In this document: piece by piece, positions 24,900 through 33,410 of the stretch
How the letters are laid out: each line of letters opens with the position of its first letter
Position numbering within the stretch: position 1 is the stretch's first letter
Source: JANMJD01 sp963847945
GTDB lineage: Bacteria > Actinomycetota > Acidimicrobiia > Acidimicrobiales > Ilumatobacteraceae
Direction of reading: 5' to 3'
Length of the DNA: 64,000 bases
NCBI GenBank assembly: GCA_963847945.1
Contig: CAWKBX010000004.1
Location: 434,001 to 498,000, forward strand
Translations under genes and position numbers: made by a program
The notes under the pieces: generated by a model
Told to the model about the DNA's origin: nothing
Databases searched by the model: none
The model's input: only the letters and a program-made list of their open reading frames with translations

Positions 24900-26432
24900 A
24901 TGAAGATCTACATCGCCGGGGTGCAGCACGAGTCGAGTTCGTTCTCGCCGATTCCCACGTCGTACCGCTCGTTCGTCCGGGAGCTCTGGTCGGCGGAACA
25001 GCCGTCCGGTTGCCACGGGTTCGGCTACGGCGAGGCGTGCGCCCTCGCCGCCGCGGCCGGGATGGATGTCGTCGCCGGGCCGTTCTTCAACGCCCAGCCA
25101 AGCCTGCCGTGCACCACCGCCGCCTGGGACCGGGTTTCGGGCGAGATTCTCGACGGTTTGGCGGCGGCGATGCCGGTGGACATCGTGTTCCTCTGCCTGC
25201 ATGGAGCGCAGATGACCGACCGGCTCGACGACGCCGAGGGTGACCTGCTGACGAGGGTGCGGGCGCTGGTCGGCGACGGCGTGCCGGTGGCCGCCCTGCT
25301 CGACCTGCACGCCAACCTCACCTCGACGATGATCGAGCAGGGCGACCTGATCGTGTCGTGTCGGGAGTACCCGCACACCGACTACGGCGTTCGGGCGGCC
25401 GAGATGTTGCCGGTGCTGGAGGCGATCGCCACCGGCCGCCTGCGCCCCGTAACGTCGGTGCTGCGGCTCGGCGCGCCCGGGGTGTATCCGACGCCCGAGG
25501 AGCCGTTCTCGTCGTTCGTCGCTCGGATGACGGCCGATCAGGCGCAACCTGGGGTGCTGGCGGTGTCGGTCAACCATGGTTTCGAAGGGGCCGACATCCC
25601 CGATATGGCCTGCTCGTTCGTGGTCACTACCGATGGCGATCAAGCGCTGGCCGACTCGGTGACCCGGCGGGTGGCCGATGACTTCCTGGCGATCATCGGT
25701 TCCCAATCGTGGAGCGGTCTCGGGGTCGATGAGGCGCTCGACCAGGCGATGCGGCTCCCCAACACTCCGGTCGTGATCGCCGATCGGTCGGACAACCCGG
25801 GCGCAGGCGCGCCCGGCGACTCGACGTATCTGCTCGCCGAAATCCTCCGCCGGGGGCTCGACGCGGTGGCGATCGGGATGTTGTGGGATCCGGTCGCCGT
25901 CGAGATGTGTCACGACGCCGGGGTCGGAGCCCGGTTGCCGTTGCGGATCGGCGGCAAAGCCGGACCGTTGTCGGGCCAACCGGTTGATGTCGTCGCCGAG
26001 GTGATCTCGGTTCGGACCGATGCCTGCCAGGCGCTGTTCGGCCGCGGGGAGCCATCGCATCCCCTCGGCGATTCGGCGGCGATCCGCGTCGGGGGCGTTG
26101 GCGGGGTCGGGGATGTCGAGATCGTGATGAACAGCATCCGCGAGCAGGTATTCAGCCCGCATTGTTTCACCGAGCACGGCATCGACCCGGCAGCTCGGCG
26201 GATTGTGGTGGTCAAGAGCATGCAGCATTTCATGGGCGGTTTTGCCCCGATCGCCGCCCACGTGGTGCGCTGCGACGGGCCGGGGGTGGCGACGCTGGAC
26301 ATGACGCAACTGCCGTTCAGACGGGTTCGGCGGCCGTTGCTTGGCCTCGATCCGATCGAGACCATCGAGATCGAGCCGATGCCGGTGCGGTCGGCGACGC
26401 GGTTCATGGGGTCAGCCGCTGACGCTGGCTAG
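24900..26432 (+). CDS. M81-family (MlrC-like) metallopeptidase
   Basis: 510-residue protein with the MlrC organisation. The start MKIYIAGVQHESSSFSPIPT carries the first metal-site His/Glu. LLDLHANLT and REYPHTDYGVRAAEM follow in the N-terminal DUF1485 half, and VVIADRSDNPGAGAPGDST marks the MlrC C-terminal half. The family is named for microcystin-degrading MlrC, but most members are uncharacterised amidases/peptidases. Intact and leaderless. The DUF3500 gene follows 33 bp downstream on the same strand, so the two may be one unit. Confidence 0.9.
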   Translation: MKIYIAGVQHESSSFSPIPTSYRSFVRELWSAEQPSGCHGFGYGEACALAAAAGMDVVAGPFFNAQPSLPCTTAAWDRVSGEILDGLAAAMPVDIVFLCLHGAQMTDRLDDAEGDLLTRVRALVGDGVPVAALLDLHANLTSTMIEQGDLIVSCREYPHTDYGVRAAEMLPVLEAIATGRLRPVTSVLRLGAPGVYPTPEEPFSSFVARMTADQAQPGVLAVSVNHGFEGADIPDMACSFVVTTDGDQALADSVTRRVADDFLAIIGSQSWSGLGVDEALDQAMRLPNTPVVIADRSDNPGAGAPGDSTYLLAEILRRGLDAVAIGMLWDPVAVEMCHDAGVGARLPLRIGGKAGPLSGQPVDVVAEVISVRTDACQALFGRGEPSHPLGDSAAIRVGGVGGVGDVEIVMNSIREQVFSPHCFTEHGIDPAARRIVVVKSMQHFMGGFAPIAAHVVRCDGPGVATLDMTQLPFRRVRRPLLGLDPIETIEIEPMPVRSATRFMGSAADAG

Positions 26433-26465
26433 TGTCGGGCCGATCTACCACCGTTGGGGGTCGCC

Positions 26466-27671
26466 ATGAAGGATTGGACCGAGTTTGGGCTGCGTCCGCT
26501 GCCGCCGATGTCGGGACGCAGTCGCGTGGTCGAGGTGCCGCCGATTCAGTTCCTCCTCGACCCGCTGTTCGCCGGGGCCCGCGCCGAATTGGACACGCCG
26601 GTGGCGGGCATCACGACCGACGGGACCGTGAGGCGTGGCATCTTCCCCGAACACGCGGTGGCGACCGAGCCGATCGTGGCCGCCGCCCAGGCGTTCCTCG
26701 AGGCCCTCCCGTCCGACCTGCGAGCCCGGGTTTGTTTCGACCGTGACGCCGAGGAGAAGCGGAGTTGGTACAACGTTCACATGAACTTCTTCCGGCATGG
26801 CGTGATGCTGGAAGACATGGCCCCGGCGCCTCGCCAAGCAGCGTTAGACCTGCTCAGGGCATCGTTGTCGGCGCGTGGCTTCGACCAGGCCCGCGACATC
26901 ATGCGGCTCAACGAACTGCTCGGGCAGGTGACGGGGAGCCACGATGAGTTCGGCGAATGGCCGTACTTCGTGTCGATTTTCGGGACGCCGTCGATGGACG
27001 AACCGTGGGCCTGGCAGTTCGACGGGCATCACCTCAACGTCAACTGCATGGTGCTCGGCCACCAGATGGTGCTCACCCCGACGTTCATGGGATCGGAGCC
27101 ATGCGCGGTCGCCGACGGGCCATTCGCCGGGATCCAGGTGTTCGCCGACGAGGAGCGGGTGGGGCTCGATTTGATCCGCTCGATGAACACCGCCCAGTCG
27201 GCCGAGGCGATTCTGTACCCCTCGATCATGCCCGGCACGCTGCCCGCCCACCTGGAACACTGGATCGACGGGCGTATGGCCGCCGGCGCGTTCAAAGACA
27301 ATCTCGTGCTGCCGTACCAGGGGATTCGCGCCGACCGGCTGTCGGAAGCGCAGCGTCACCTGCTGACGAACGTCGTCGCCACCTACGTCGGGTGGGGCCC
27401 CCACGATCACGCCGCGGCCCGGATGACCGACGTCGAAGCCCACCTCGACGAGACCTGGTTCTCATGGTTCGGGGGAACCGGCCTCGACGACCCGTTCTAC
27501 TACCGGGTCCACAGCCCGGTGGTCCTCGTCGAGTTCGACCATCACCCCGGTGTCGTGTTCGACAACGTCGAGCCGTCACGCCACCACATCCACACCATCA
27601 TCCGCACCCCTAACGGCGGCGACTACGGCATCGATCTCCTCGGCCGCCACCACGCCGAACACGTCCACTGA
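26466..27671 (+). CDS. DUF3500-family protein
   Basis: 401-residue soluble protein of the DUF3500 family. Typical stretches are PIVAAAQAFLEAL, WYNVHMNFFRHGVMLEDMA, EWPYFVSIFGTPSMDEPWAWQFDGHHLNVNCMV and, near the end, YYRVHSPVVLVEFDHHPGV. The many conserved His/Trp/Asp residues suggest a metal- or cofactor-using enzyme, but no function is established that I know of. ATG 26466 is preferred over a GTG four codons earlier. Confidence 0.85.
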   Translation: MKDWTEFGLRPLPPMSGRSRVVEVPPIQFLLDPLFAGARAELDTPVAGITTDGTVRRGIFPEHAVATEPIVAAAQAFLEALPSDLRARVCFDRDAEEKRSWYNVHMNFFRHGVMLEDMAPAPRQAALDLLRASLSARGFDQARDIMRLNELLGQVTGSHDEFGEWPYFVSIFGTPSMDEPWAWQFDGHHLNVNCMVLGHQMVLTPTFMGSEPCAVADGPFAGIQVFADEERVGLDLIRSMNTAQSAEAILYPSIMPGTLPAHLEHWIDGRMAAGAFKDNLVLPYQGIRADRLSEAQRHLLTNVVATYVGWGPHDHAAARMTDVEAHLDETWFSWFGGTGLDDPFYYRVHSPVVLVEFDHHPGVVFDNVEPSRHHIHTIIRTPNGGDYGIDLLGRHHAEHVH

Positions 27672-27721
27672 GCCTCCGGGAGTCGCTGGGGACGACGAGC
27701 GCGAATCGGAGGGGGCTCCGA

Positions 27722-27826
27722 GTGCTCGAACTACTCCGTCAGGCGGGTTTGGCCGAGCACGAGGTTGACCGGCTCACCGGGGCCGCGGCGATGATCGCCT
27801 GGGAGGAGTTTCTCCGCAGGCCATGA
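27722..27826 (+). CDS. Possible 34-residue ORF after the DUF3500 gene
   Basis: A short GTG-initiated frame coding an amphipathic sequence (LLRQAGLAEHEVDRLTGAA...). It looks like the C-terminal helix pair of a larger enzyme. No SD. May be a displaced C-terminus or chance. Confidence 0.25.
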   Translation: MLELLRQAGLAEHEVDRLTGAAAMIAWEEFLRRP

Positions 27827-27871
27827 CGGCGACCGTGCCGCGGTGGGCGCGGACGGTGTGACGTGTGGGCG

Positions 27872-28801
27872 TCAGCCCGGCATCGGGTATTCGACGGCGT
27901 TGAGGACCCAGCCGGGTCGCATCGAGAAGTCGATGCGTGGGGGGCAGAAGATGTCGATCAGTTCGTGCACGTGATCGCCGACGGCCTGGCTGGTGTGGAT
28001 GGTCGGGGGCGTGATAACGGTCAACGCCGGGCTTGCCGCAGCGAGGTGCTCGTCGTCGCGCCAGACCGCCATGTTCGGGGTCCACGCCGTGCGTAGATGG
28101 TGGACGTAGTCGCCCTGGATTTGCAGCGAGAGCTGCTCGAAGTCGTCGTGGTGATGGGGCGACAACTTGGCCGGGTCCCGCGGGCCGTCAACGGGGTGAA
28201 ACCAGTTGACCATCACGGTCGAGCAGCGGAAGAGTCGTCCGAAGCGCTGCGGATCGGCGGGAACATCGGCCATCGGGTAGATCCGTAGGGAGTGACCGGC
28301 CGGCGACTCGGGCCACGGCGCGAACGGCGCGACGGTCGGGTCATCGTTGGTAAACAACGAGGCGTTCCCGGCCGCGGCACACAAATCGGTCGATTCGTTG
28401 GAGAAGATGCGTACGACGGTCGTGTCGCGCCCCGCGACGATGCGACTGTGGCCAGGCGGAACGACGGCCATCGTCTCGCCGGCGATCGAGCACGATGCGC
28501 CGCCCGCATCGCCCCTCGTATCGATCGTCGCCGCCGCATCGGGGTCGGTGAACAGGACCATGTATTCGTCGGGTTGATCGTCACGTTCGACGGCATCGCC
28601 CGCGGCGAGTTGCGAGTAGACGACCACACAGGTCCGGCTCCGGACCACCCAATGGCATGAGCCTGCGGCTGAGATCGAGGTCGGGGTGCCGCACAACTCG
28701 ATGCAATGCGAGGCCACGCCCGACGTCGCGGACGGTGCACCCGACGACGCAGCCGAGAACGGGGCGAGTTGGGAGCGCAGGTCACCGGGGTCATAGGGCA
28801 T
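27872..28801 (-). CDS. Bicupin (two cupin modules) protein
   Basis: 309 residues with two beta-barrel cupin repeats. The first (about 60-130) contains DDQPDEYMVLFTDPDAAATI and MAVVPPGHSRIVAG. The second (about 200-300) contains the metal-site phrase SPHHHDDFEQLSLQIQGDYVHHL and PPTIHTSQAVGDHVHELIDIF. The second module keeps the His cluster; the first lacks it. Possibly a dioxygenase, isomerase or ligand-binding protein. Start ATG 28801 with CAAACT 6 nt upstream. A much longer open frame extends antisense to the isocitrate dehydrogenase gene but is not protein-like. Confidence 0.75.
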   Translation of the reverse strand: MPYDPGDLRSQLAPFSAASSGAPSATSGVASHCIELCGTPTSISAAGSCHWVVRSRTCVVVYSQLAAGDAVERDDQPDEYMVLFTDPDAAATIDTRGDAGGASCSIAGETMAVVPPGHSRIVAGRDTTVVRIFSNESTDLCAAAGNASLFTNDDPTVAPFAPWPESPAGHSLRIYPMADVPADPQRFGRLFRCSTVMVNWFHPVDGPRDPAKLSPHHHDDFEQLSLQIQGDYVHHLRTAWTPNMAVWRDDEHLAAASPALTVITPPTIHTSQAVGDHVHELIDIFCPPRIDFSMRPGWVLNAVEYPMPG

Positions 28802-28807
28802 CCGCGC

Positions 28808-28813
28808 AGTTTG
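28808..28813 (-). promoter_or_regulatory. -10-like CAAACT before the bicupin gene
   Basis: CAAACT on the minus strand, 6 nt before ATG 28801. Confidence 0.35.
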
Positions 28814-28860
28814 CCACGTTGGTCGCCGATGCTGCTCTGGCCGGTGCCGCGGGCACGCGC

Positions 28861-28911
28861 TACGCTGTACAAGTCCCATACAAGTTGGCACCCCTCCCGG
28901 CCGGGCCAACT
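28861..28911 (+). promoter_or_regulatory. Leader of the isocitrate dehydrogenase gene: -10, direct repeat, hairpin
   Basis: TACGCT (28861-28866) is a good -10 candidate. It is followed by a direct repeat TACAAGT at 28868-28874 and 28879-28885 (11-bp period). A perfect 7-bp inverted repeat AGTTGGC/GCCAACT (28883-28889, 28905-28911) encloses CCCGGCCGGG. The 11-bp repeat lies just downstream of the presumed start, a position suited to repression. SD GGAAGG comes later (28924-28929). Confidence 0.4.
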
Positions 28912-28939
28912 CACGGTTTCTTTGGAAGGTACGCGCGTC

Positions 28940-30157
28940 ATGGCGAAGATCAAGGTTCAGAACCCCGTTGTCGAGATGGATGGCGACGAGATGACGCGGA
29001 TCATCTGGCAGTTCATCAAAGACAAGCTGATCCTCCCGTACCTTGACATCGAACTCGACTACTACGACCTGGGCATCGAGCACCGCGACGCCACCGACGA
29101 CCAGGTGACGATCGACTCGGCCAACGCCACCAAGAAGCACGGCGTCGCCGTCAAGTGCGCCACCATCACCCCCGACGAGCAGCGAGTCGAGGAGTTCGGG
29201 CTGAAGAAAATGTGGAAGTCGCCCAATGGCACGATCCGCAACATCCTCGGTGGCGTCATTTTCCGTGAGCCGATCGTCATCTCGAACATCCCCCGTCTCG
29301 TACCGGGGTGGACCAAGCCGATCGTCATCGGCCGTCACGCCCACGGCGATCAGTACAAGGCCACCGACTACAAGGTCCCCGGAGCCGGCACCGTCACGAT
29401 GACCTACACCCCGGCTGACGGCAGCGAGCCCGTCGAGATGAAGGTCGCGGACTTCGCCGACGACGGCGGGGTGATCATGGGCATGTACAACTTCAACGAC
29501 TCGATCCGCGATTTCGCCCGCGCCTCGCTGCGTTACGGCCTGCAGCGCAACATGCCGGTGTACATGTCGACCAAGAACACCATCCTCAAGGCGTACGACG
29601 GTTCGTTCAAAGACATCTTCGAAGACGTGTATCAGACCGAGTTCAAGACCGAAATGGACGCCGCGGGTCTCACCTACGAGCACCGCCTGATCGACGACAT
29701 GGTCGCCTGCGCGATGAAGTGGGAGGGCGGCTACGTCTGGGCCTGCAAGAACTACGACGGCGATGTGCAGAGTGACACGGTGGCCCAGGGCTTTGGTTCG
29801 CTCGGCCTGATGACGAGCGTGTTGATGACCCCCGACGGCAAGACCGTCGAGGCCGAGGCCGCCCACGGCACCGTGACCCGCCACTACCGCGAACATCAGA
29901 AGGGCAACAAGACCTCGACCAACCCGATCGCCTCGATCTACGCGTGGACGCAGGGCCTGTCGTACCGCGGCCAGATGGACGGCACCCCCAAGGTGACGGA
30001 GTTCGCCGAGCTGCTCGAGAAGGTCTGCGTTGAGGCCGTCGAGGCCGGAGAAATGACCAAGGACCTGGCCATTCTCATCGCCAAGGACGCTCCGTTCCTG
30101 CATACGGAAGACTTCCTCGACGCGCTCGATCAGCGTCTGCAAGCCAAGATGGCGTGA
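28940..30157 (+). CDS. icd: NADP-dependent isocitrate dehydrogenase (eukaryote-like homodimeric type)
   Basis: 405 residues. Oxidatively decarboxylates isocitrate to 2-oxoglutarate in the TCA cycle. The whole chain matches the type-II family: MDGDEMTRIIWQFIKDKLILPYLDI at the start, KKMWKSPNGTIRNILGGVIFREPI (substrate Ser/Arg loop), IIGRHAHGDQYKATD, YMSTKNTILKAYDG, DDMVACAMKWEGGYVWACKNYDGDVQSD (metal-binding Asps) and AAHGTVTRHYREHQKG (NADP). ATG 28940 with SD GGAAGG. Its stop overlaps the start of the HAD gene (GTGA). Confidence 0.97.
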   Translation: MAKIKVQNPVVEMDGDEMTRIIWQFIKDKLILPYLDIELDYYDLGIEHRDATDDQVTIDSANATKKHGVAVKCATITPDEQRVEEFGLKKMWKSPNGTIRNILGGVIFREPIVISNIPRLVPGWTKPIVIGRHAHGDQYKATDYKVPGAGTVTMTYTPADGSEPVEMKVADFADDGGVIMGMYNFNDSIRDFARASLRYGLQRNMPVYMSTKNTILKAYDGSFKDIFEDVYQTEFKTEMDAAGLTYEHRLIDDMVACAMKWEGGYVWACKNYDGDVQSDTVAQGFGSLGLMTSVLMTPDGKTVEAEAAHGTVTRHYREHQKGNKTSTNPIASIYAWTQGLSYRGQMDGTPKVTEFAELLEKVCVEAVEAGEMTKDLAILIAKDAPFLHTEDFLDALDQRLQAKMA

Positions 30158-30831
30158 GGCCCGCGGGCTTGCACCCGGTCAAGGCGGTGCTGTTCGACTG
30201 GGGCCACACCCTGTTCGACACCGCCGGATCGATCGATTTCATCGTGTCGTGGTCGGCCTCGGTAGGGCACCCTGTCGCGGCCGACGACGCTCGCCAGCTC
30301 CACGCCGATGCGTTGTCCCGGTCGCGCTCCGCCGAAGAACTCGCCAAGGGTCGCGACAAGTCGCTCGCCGTCCATCGCCAGTGTTGGATGGCGCTGTGGG
30401 CCGCGTTCGAGGAGCGATGCCCCGGTCTGCCCGCGGCGCTGTGGGAGTTCGAGACCACCGCCGCAGGCTGGTCGCCGTTCGTCGATGCGGTCGCCGTGCT
30501 CCACACGTTGTCCGACGCCGACATCCGGGTTGCGGTCGTCAGCGACGTCCCATTCGACCTCCGCCCGATCTTCGACCACTACGGCATCCGCCACCTGATC
30601 GAGGAGTTTTTCCTGTCGGGTGAGCACGGCGTGCTGAAGGCCGAGCGGGAGCTCTTCCGCATCGCCCTGCGGGCCTTGCAACTCAACCCCGTCGATGTCC
30701 TGATGGTCGGCGACAACAACGCCAACGACGGCTTCGGGGTCACCGAAGGCATCCGCACATTGCTGCTCCCGGTCGTCCCCAGCGGCACCCCCCGAGGACT
30801 CGAAGCCGTGCTGAGACTCGTCGGCCTCTAG
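30154..30831 (+). CDS. HAD-superfamily hydrolase
   Basis: 225 residues with all four HAD motifs: I VLFDWGHTLFDT (nucleophile Asp; the second Asp of DxD is replaced, giving DWGHT), II VAVVSDV, III the Lys in GVLKAERELF, and IV VGDNNANDG. An alpha-helical C1 cap lies between motifs I and II. The substitution in DxD is seen in some phosphatase clades with a WGHT/WGGT variant. GTG 30154 overlaps the icd stop, so the pair is co-translated. Possibly a metabolite phosphatase linked to central metabolism; substrate unknown. Confidence 0.85.
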   Translation: MRPAGLHPVKAVLFDWGHTLFDTAGSIDFIVSWSASVGHPVAADDARQLHADALSRSRSAEELAKGRDKSLAVHRQCWMALWAAFEERCPGLPAALWEFETTAAGWSPFVDAVAVLHTLSDADIRVAVVSDVPFDLRPIFDHYGIRHLIEEFFLSGEHGVLKAERELFRIALRALQLNPVDVLMVGDNNANDGFGVTEGIRTLLLPVVPSGTPRGLEAVLRLVGL

Positions 30832-30931
30832 CCCGCCGCCCACCACAGATGCACACCGCGGCCGTCCACCGCGCGTCCAGACGCCAAATTGGAGTGGGGG
30901 TAGCGCTGGGAGGGTGATGCCGCTCCCGAGA

Positions 30932-31570
30932 TCACGCGTCCGGGGCTTCTTCGGCGAGATCCTCGGCATACCCCTCATCGAACGCGGTGCGGAGCTGGGC
31001 GCGGTCGCCGTCGACGAGGGATTGGCACAGGATGATGTCGACCCCGTCGGGTGCGTCGGCGTTGGCCGCCCACAGGTCGGTATTCCAGACCCGGCCCCGT
31101 TGGAAGGCCTTGGCGCAGTGGATGAAGGTCTCGGTGACGTCAATGCCGATCGCCGCCTTGGGACGTCGGAAGCTTGTGGGAAACGCGTCGAGAATCGCTG
31201 GGTCGGTCGTCACACAGGCGGCCCCGTTGACCCGCACCGTCTCGGTTCGGCCAACGACGATGAACAACACGCCGATCTGACCGGTGTCGACGACATTGCG
31301 AATCGAATCGAGGCGGTTGTTGCCGCCCAGGTCGGCAATTGCCAAGCGTCGATTGTCGATCACCTGCACAAACCCGGGCTCGCCGCCGCGTGGCGACGCG
31401 TCGAGCGTTCCATCGGACGCTGAGGTCGACACGATGGCGAACGTTGAGCGACCGATGAACGCCGCCGTCACCGGGTCGATGGTTGGCTGGGACTTGTTGA
31501 TCACCAGCCGCGATGGCGGTCGGTAGAGCGTGGCGAGTTCGGCGGCATCGACGGTCTGTTCGAACGGCAT
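30932..31570 (-). CDS. Pyridoxamine-5'-phosphate-oxidase-fold (PPOX, MSMEG_1061-like) protein
   Basis: 212-residue split-barrel flavoprotein. Key stretches are FIGRSTFAIVSTSASDGTLDASPRGGEPGFV, NRRLAIADLGGNNRLDSIRNVVDTGQIGVLFIV and, toward the end, ETFIHCAKAFQRGRVWN. This layout fits the actinobacterial FMN/F420-linked MSMEG_1061-type subfamily rather than true PdxH. Likely a reductase with unknown acceptor. Start ATG 31570 with TAACCT 7 nt upstream. Confidence 0.85.
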   Translation of the reverse strand: MPFEQTVDAAELATLYRPPSRLVINKSQPTIDPVTAAFIGRSTFAIVSTSASDGTLDASPRGGEPGFVQVIDNRRLAIADLGGNNRLDSIRNVVDTGQIGVLFIVVGRTETVRVNGAACVTTDPAILDAFPTSFRRPKAAIGIDVTETFIHCAKAFQRGRVWNTDLWAANADAPDGVDIILCQSLVDGDRAQLRTAFDEGYAEDLAEEAPDA

Positions 31571-31577
31571 GGACCGG

Positions 31578-31583
31578 AGGTTA
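31578..31583 (-). promoter_or_regulatory. -10 TAACCT before the PPOX gene
   Basis: TAACCT on the minus strand, 7 nt before ATG 31570. Confidence 0.45.
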
Positions 31584-31739
31584 CGCGGGTTGCCGCCGGC
31601 GGCCGCGCCTCCCCGTTCGGGACGCTGGCAGAACTCTGACAGAGGTGTGGATGGCAGCGCTTGGCGACCGTGTGGGAGCCCTCGCTTGCGACGGCCGCGG
31701 TGTGACGGATGACCCCGTTCCGGCGGCGGGCGACTGCGC

Positions 31740-31745
31740 GATGCT
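31740..31745 (+). promoter_or_regulatory. -10 GATGCT before the PEP-mobile-domain gene
   Basis: GATGCT exactly 6 nt before ATG 31752, no SD. Confidence 0.4.
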
Positions 31746-31751
31746 CGGCGT

Positions 31752-33401
31752 ATGTCGGAATCCGAATTCAGTGCACCCGGCCCTGGTCAGTGGGCGCTTG
31801 ATCGATCGCATATGCCGGGTGGGTCAACCCCTATCGTGCAGGAGCTGACGAGACGCACGATGTCGCAGGGAATGCGGCGGGTCTTCGCCGAACTCGGGGC
31901 TCCGCTCGACACCCTCGATGTGCGGTTTGTGAACGGCTTTATGTACACCCGTCTACGCCCGCTGATCGCTCCCGACAAGCCGGCTACGCGAACGCCTCCG
32001 TTGCCGCTCGTCAAGCTTGTCGCGCGCCTGCATCCTGAGTTCCGGCGTCGGGCGCGCACTGCCGCCCAGGTGCTCGTCCAGCGGCCGTGGCGGGGGGTCG
32101 TTCACGACTGGGAGCACGGCGGCCGGGCCACTGTCGAGCACGCCAACCTGGTGCTGCAGGATGTCGACCTGCCGTCGTTGACCGATCTCGAGGCGGTCGA
32201 TCACACCCGGCGGGTCTTCGACCATTGCGTGAAGTACTGGGAGCATCACTTTTGGATGCATGGCTACGACCTCGGCCCGATCGGCAGATTCCTCTACGAA
32301 TGCCGCAACTGGGGTCTCGAGCCCCGCGAGGTCATTCCGTTGTTGGAAGGAGCCTCGCCGTCGACATCGGAACCGGCGCGACGGTTGGCGGCCATTCGCA
32401 GCCAGGTTGAGGCGAGCGGGACGGTTCCCACCACGATCGAGGAGCTGCGGGCGATCTCCCCCCAGGTCAGCGCCGACCTCGACGAGTATCTCCGCTACCG
32501 CGGCGCGCTCCTGTTCAGCCGGTACGACGTCGACGGTGTCACCCTCAGCGAGGTTCCCGACCTGGTGTTGGCCTCGGTGCTCAACGCCACGCCGCGCGAT
32601 GTCGGCACCGAGATTGCCCGGCGGATCGCCGCGATGCGCGAGCGAGTGCCCGCCGGGGCCAGAGCCACGTTCGACGAAGTGACGACCGAAGCCCGAGCGG
32701 CGATGAACCTGCGCGACGACAACGGTCCGACGACCGCCGAATGGCCGCTCGGACTGCTGCGTTACGCACTGTTGGAGCTCGGTCGACGGCTCGTTGCCGC
32801 GGGCCAGGCCGCCGAACCGACCGATGGGTTGGAGCTGCGGGTCGACGAGATCGGCCCCGGGCTGTTCGGCGACGCGTCGCGAATCCGCGACGGTGAGTTG
32901 GCCAAGCGTCGGGCGAACCGCTGGACACAACGAATGGCTGATGCGCCCGAACTCCTCGGACCAGCCGAGGTCGCCCCTCCGACCCATGTGCTCCCAGGGG
33001 TACTGCCGACGTTGGTCGGCATGGTCCAGATCGTCGTCGAACAGATGGGGATGGACGGCAAGGTGAACGCCGACGGTCTGAGTGGTGCGGGCGTCGGGAC
33101 GGTCGTCTATCGGGGCCGGGCGTGCCGGGCGAATACCCCCGAAGAGGCGCTCGACCGCTTGGTGGCGGGCGACGTGCTGGTAGTCCCCTGCACCACGCCG
33201 GCATACAACCTGGTGCTCTCGTTGGCCGGCGCGGTGGTTACCGCCGACGGTGGACCGCTGAGCCATGCCGCGGTGATCGCCCGTGAGCTGGGCATTCCCG
33301 CTGTCGTCGGGGCTCACAGCGCGCTGACCGACATTCCCGACGGTGCCGAGGTCGAGGTCGATCCGGTCGCCGGGGTCGTACGCGTGTTGAGCGCCCGGTA
33401 G
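31752..33401 (+). CDS. PEP-utilizing-enzyme mobile-domain protein without ATP-grasp domain
   Basis: 549 residues. The last 100 are the swivelling phosphohistidine domain of PEP synthase/PPDK/rifampin phosphotransferase: VLVVPCTTPAYNLVLSLAGAVV, then the active-site phrase GGPLSHAAVIARELGIPAVVG with the phospho-accepting His. The first 440 residues are helical and lack any recognisable ATP-grasp or PEP-binding barrel. It resembles the C-terminal portion of rifampin-phosphotransferase-like proteins. As it stands it cannot carry out ATP-driven phosphotransfer alone. A partner encoded elsewhere, or a non-catalytic role, is likely. Confidence 0.75.
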   Translation: MSESEFSAPGPGQWALDRSHMPGGSTPIVQELTRRTMSQGMRRVFAELGAPLDTLDVRFVNGFMYTRLRPLIAPDKPATRTPPLPLVKLVARLHPEFRRRARTAAQVLVQRPWRGVVHDWEHGGRATVEHANLVLQDVDLPSLTDLEAVDHTRRVFDHCVKYWEHHFWMHGYDLGPIGRFLYECRNWGLEPREVIPLLEGASPSTSEPARRLAAIRSQVEASGTVPTTIEELRAISPQVSADLDEYLRYRGALLFSRYDVDGVTLSEVPDLVLASVLNATPRDVGTEIARRIAAMRERVPAGARATFDEVTTEARAAMNLRDDNGPTTAEWPLGLLRYALLELGRRLVAAGQAAEPTDGLELRVDEIGPGLFGDASRIRDGELAKRRANRWTQRMADAPELLGPAEVAPPTHVLPGVLPTLVGMVQIVVEQMGMDGKVNADGLSGAGVGTVVYRGRACRANTPEEALDRLVAGDVLVVPCTTPAYNLVLSLAGAVVTADGGPLSHAAVIARELGIPAVVGAHSALTDIPDGAEVEVDPVAGVVRVLSAR

Positions 33402-33410
33402 CTGCGGTGC

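Noticed and set aside
28802..30142. Upstream extension of the bicupin frame across isocitrate dehydrogenase (756 codons in total)
   Set aside because: The extension is antisense to a highly conserved enzyme; the bicupin has its own ATG and -10 box at 28801.
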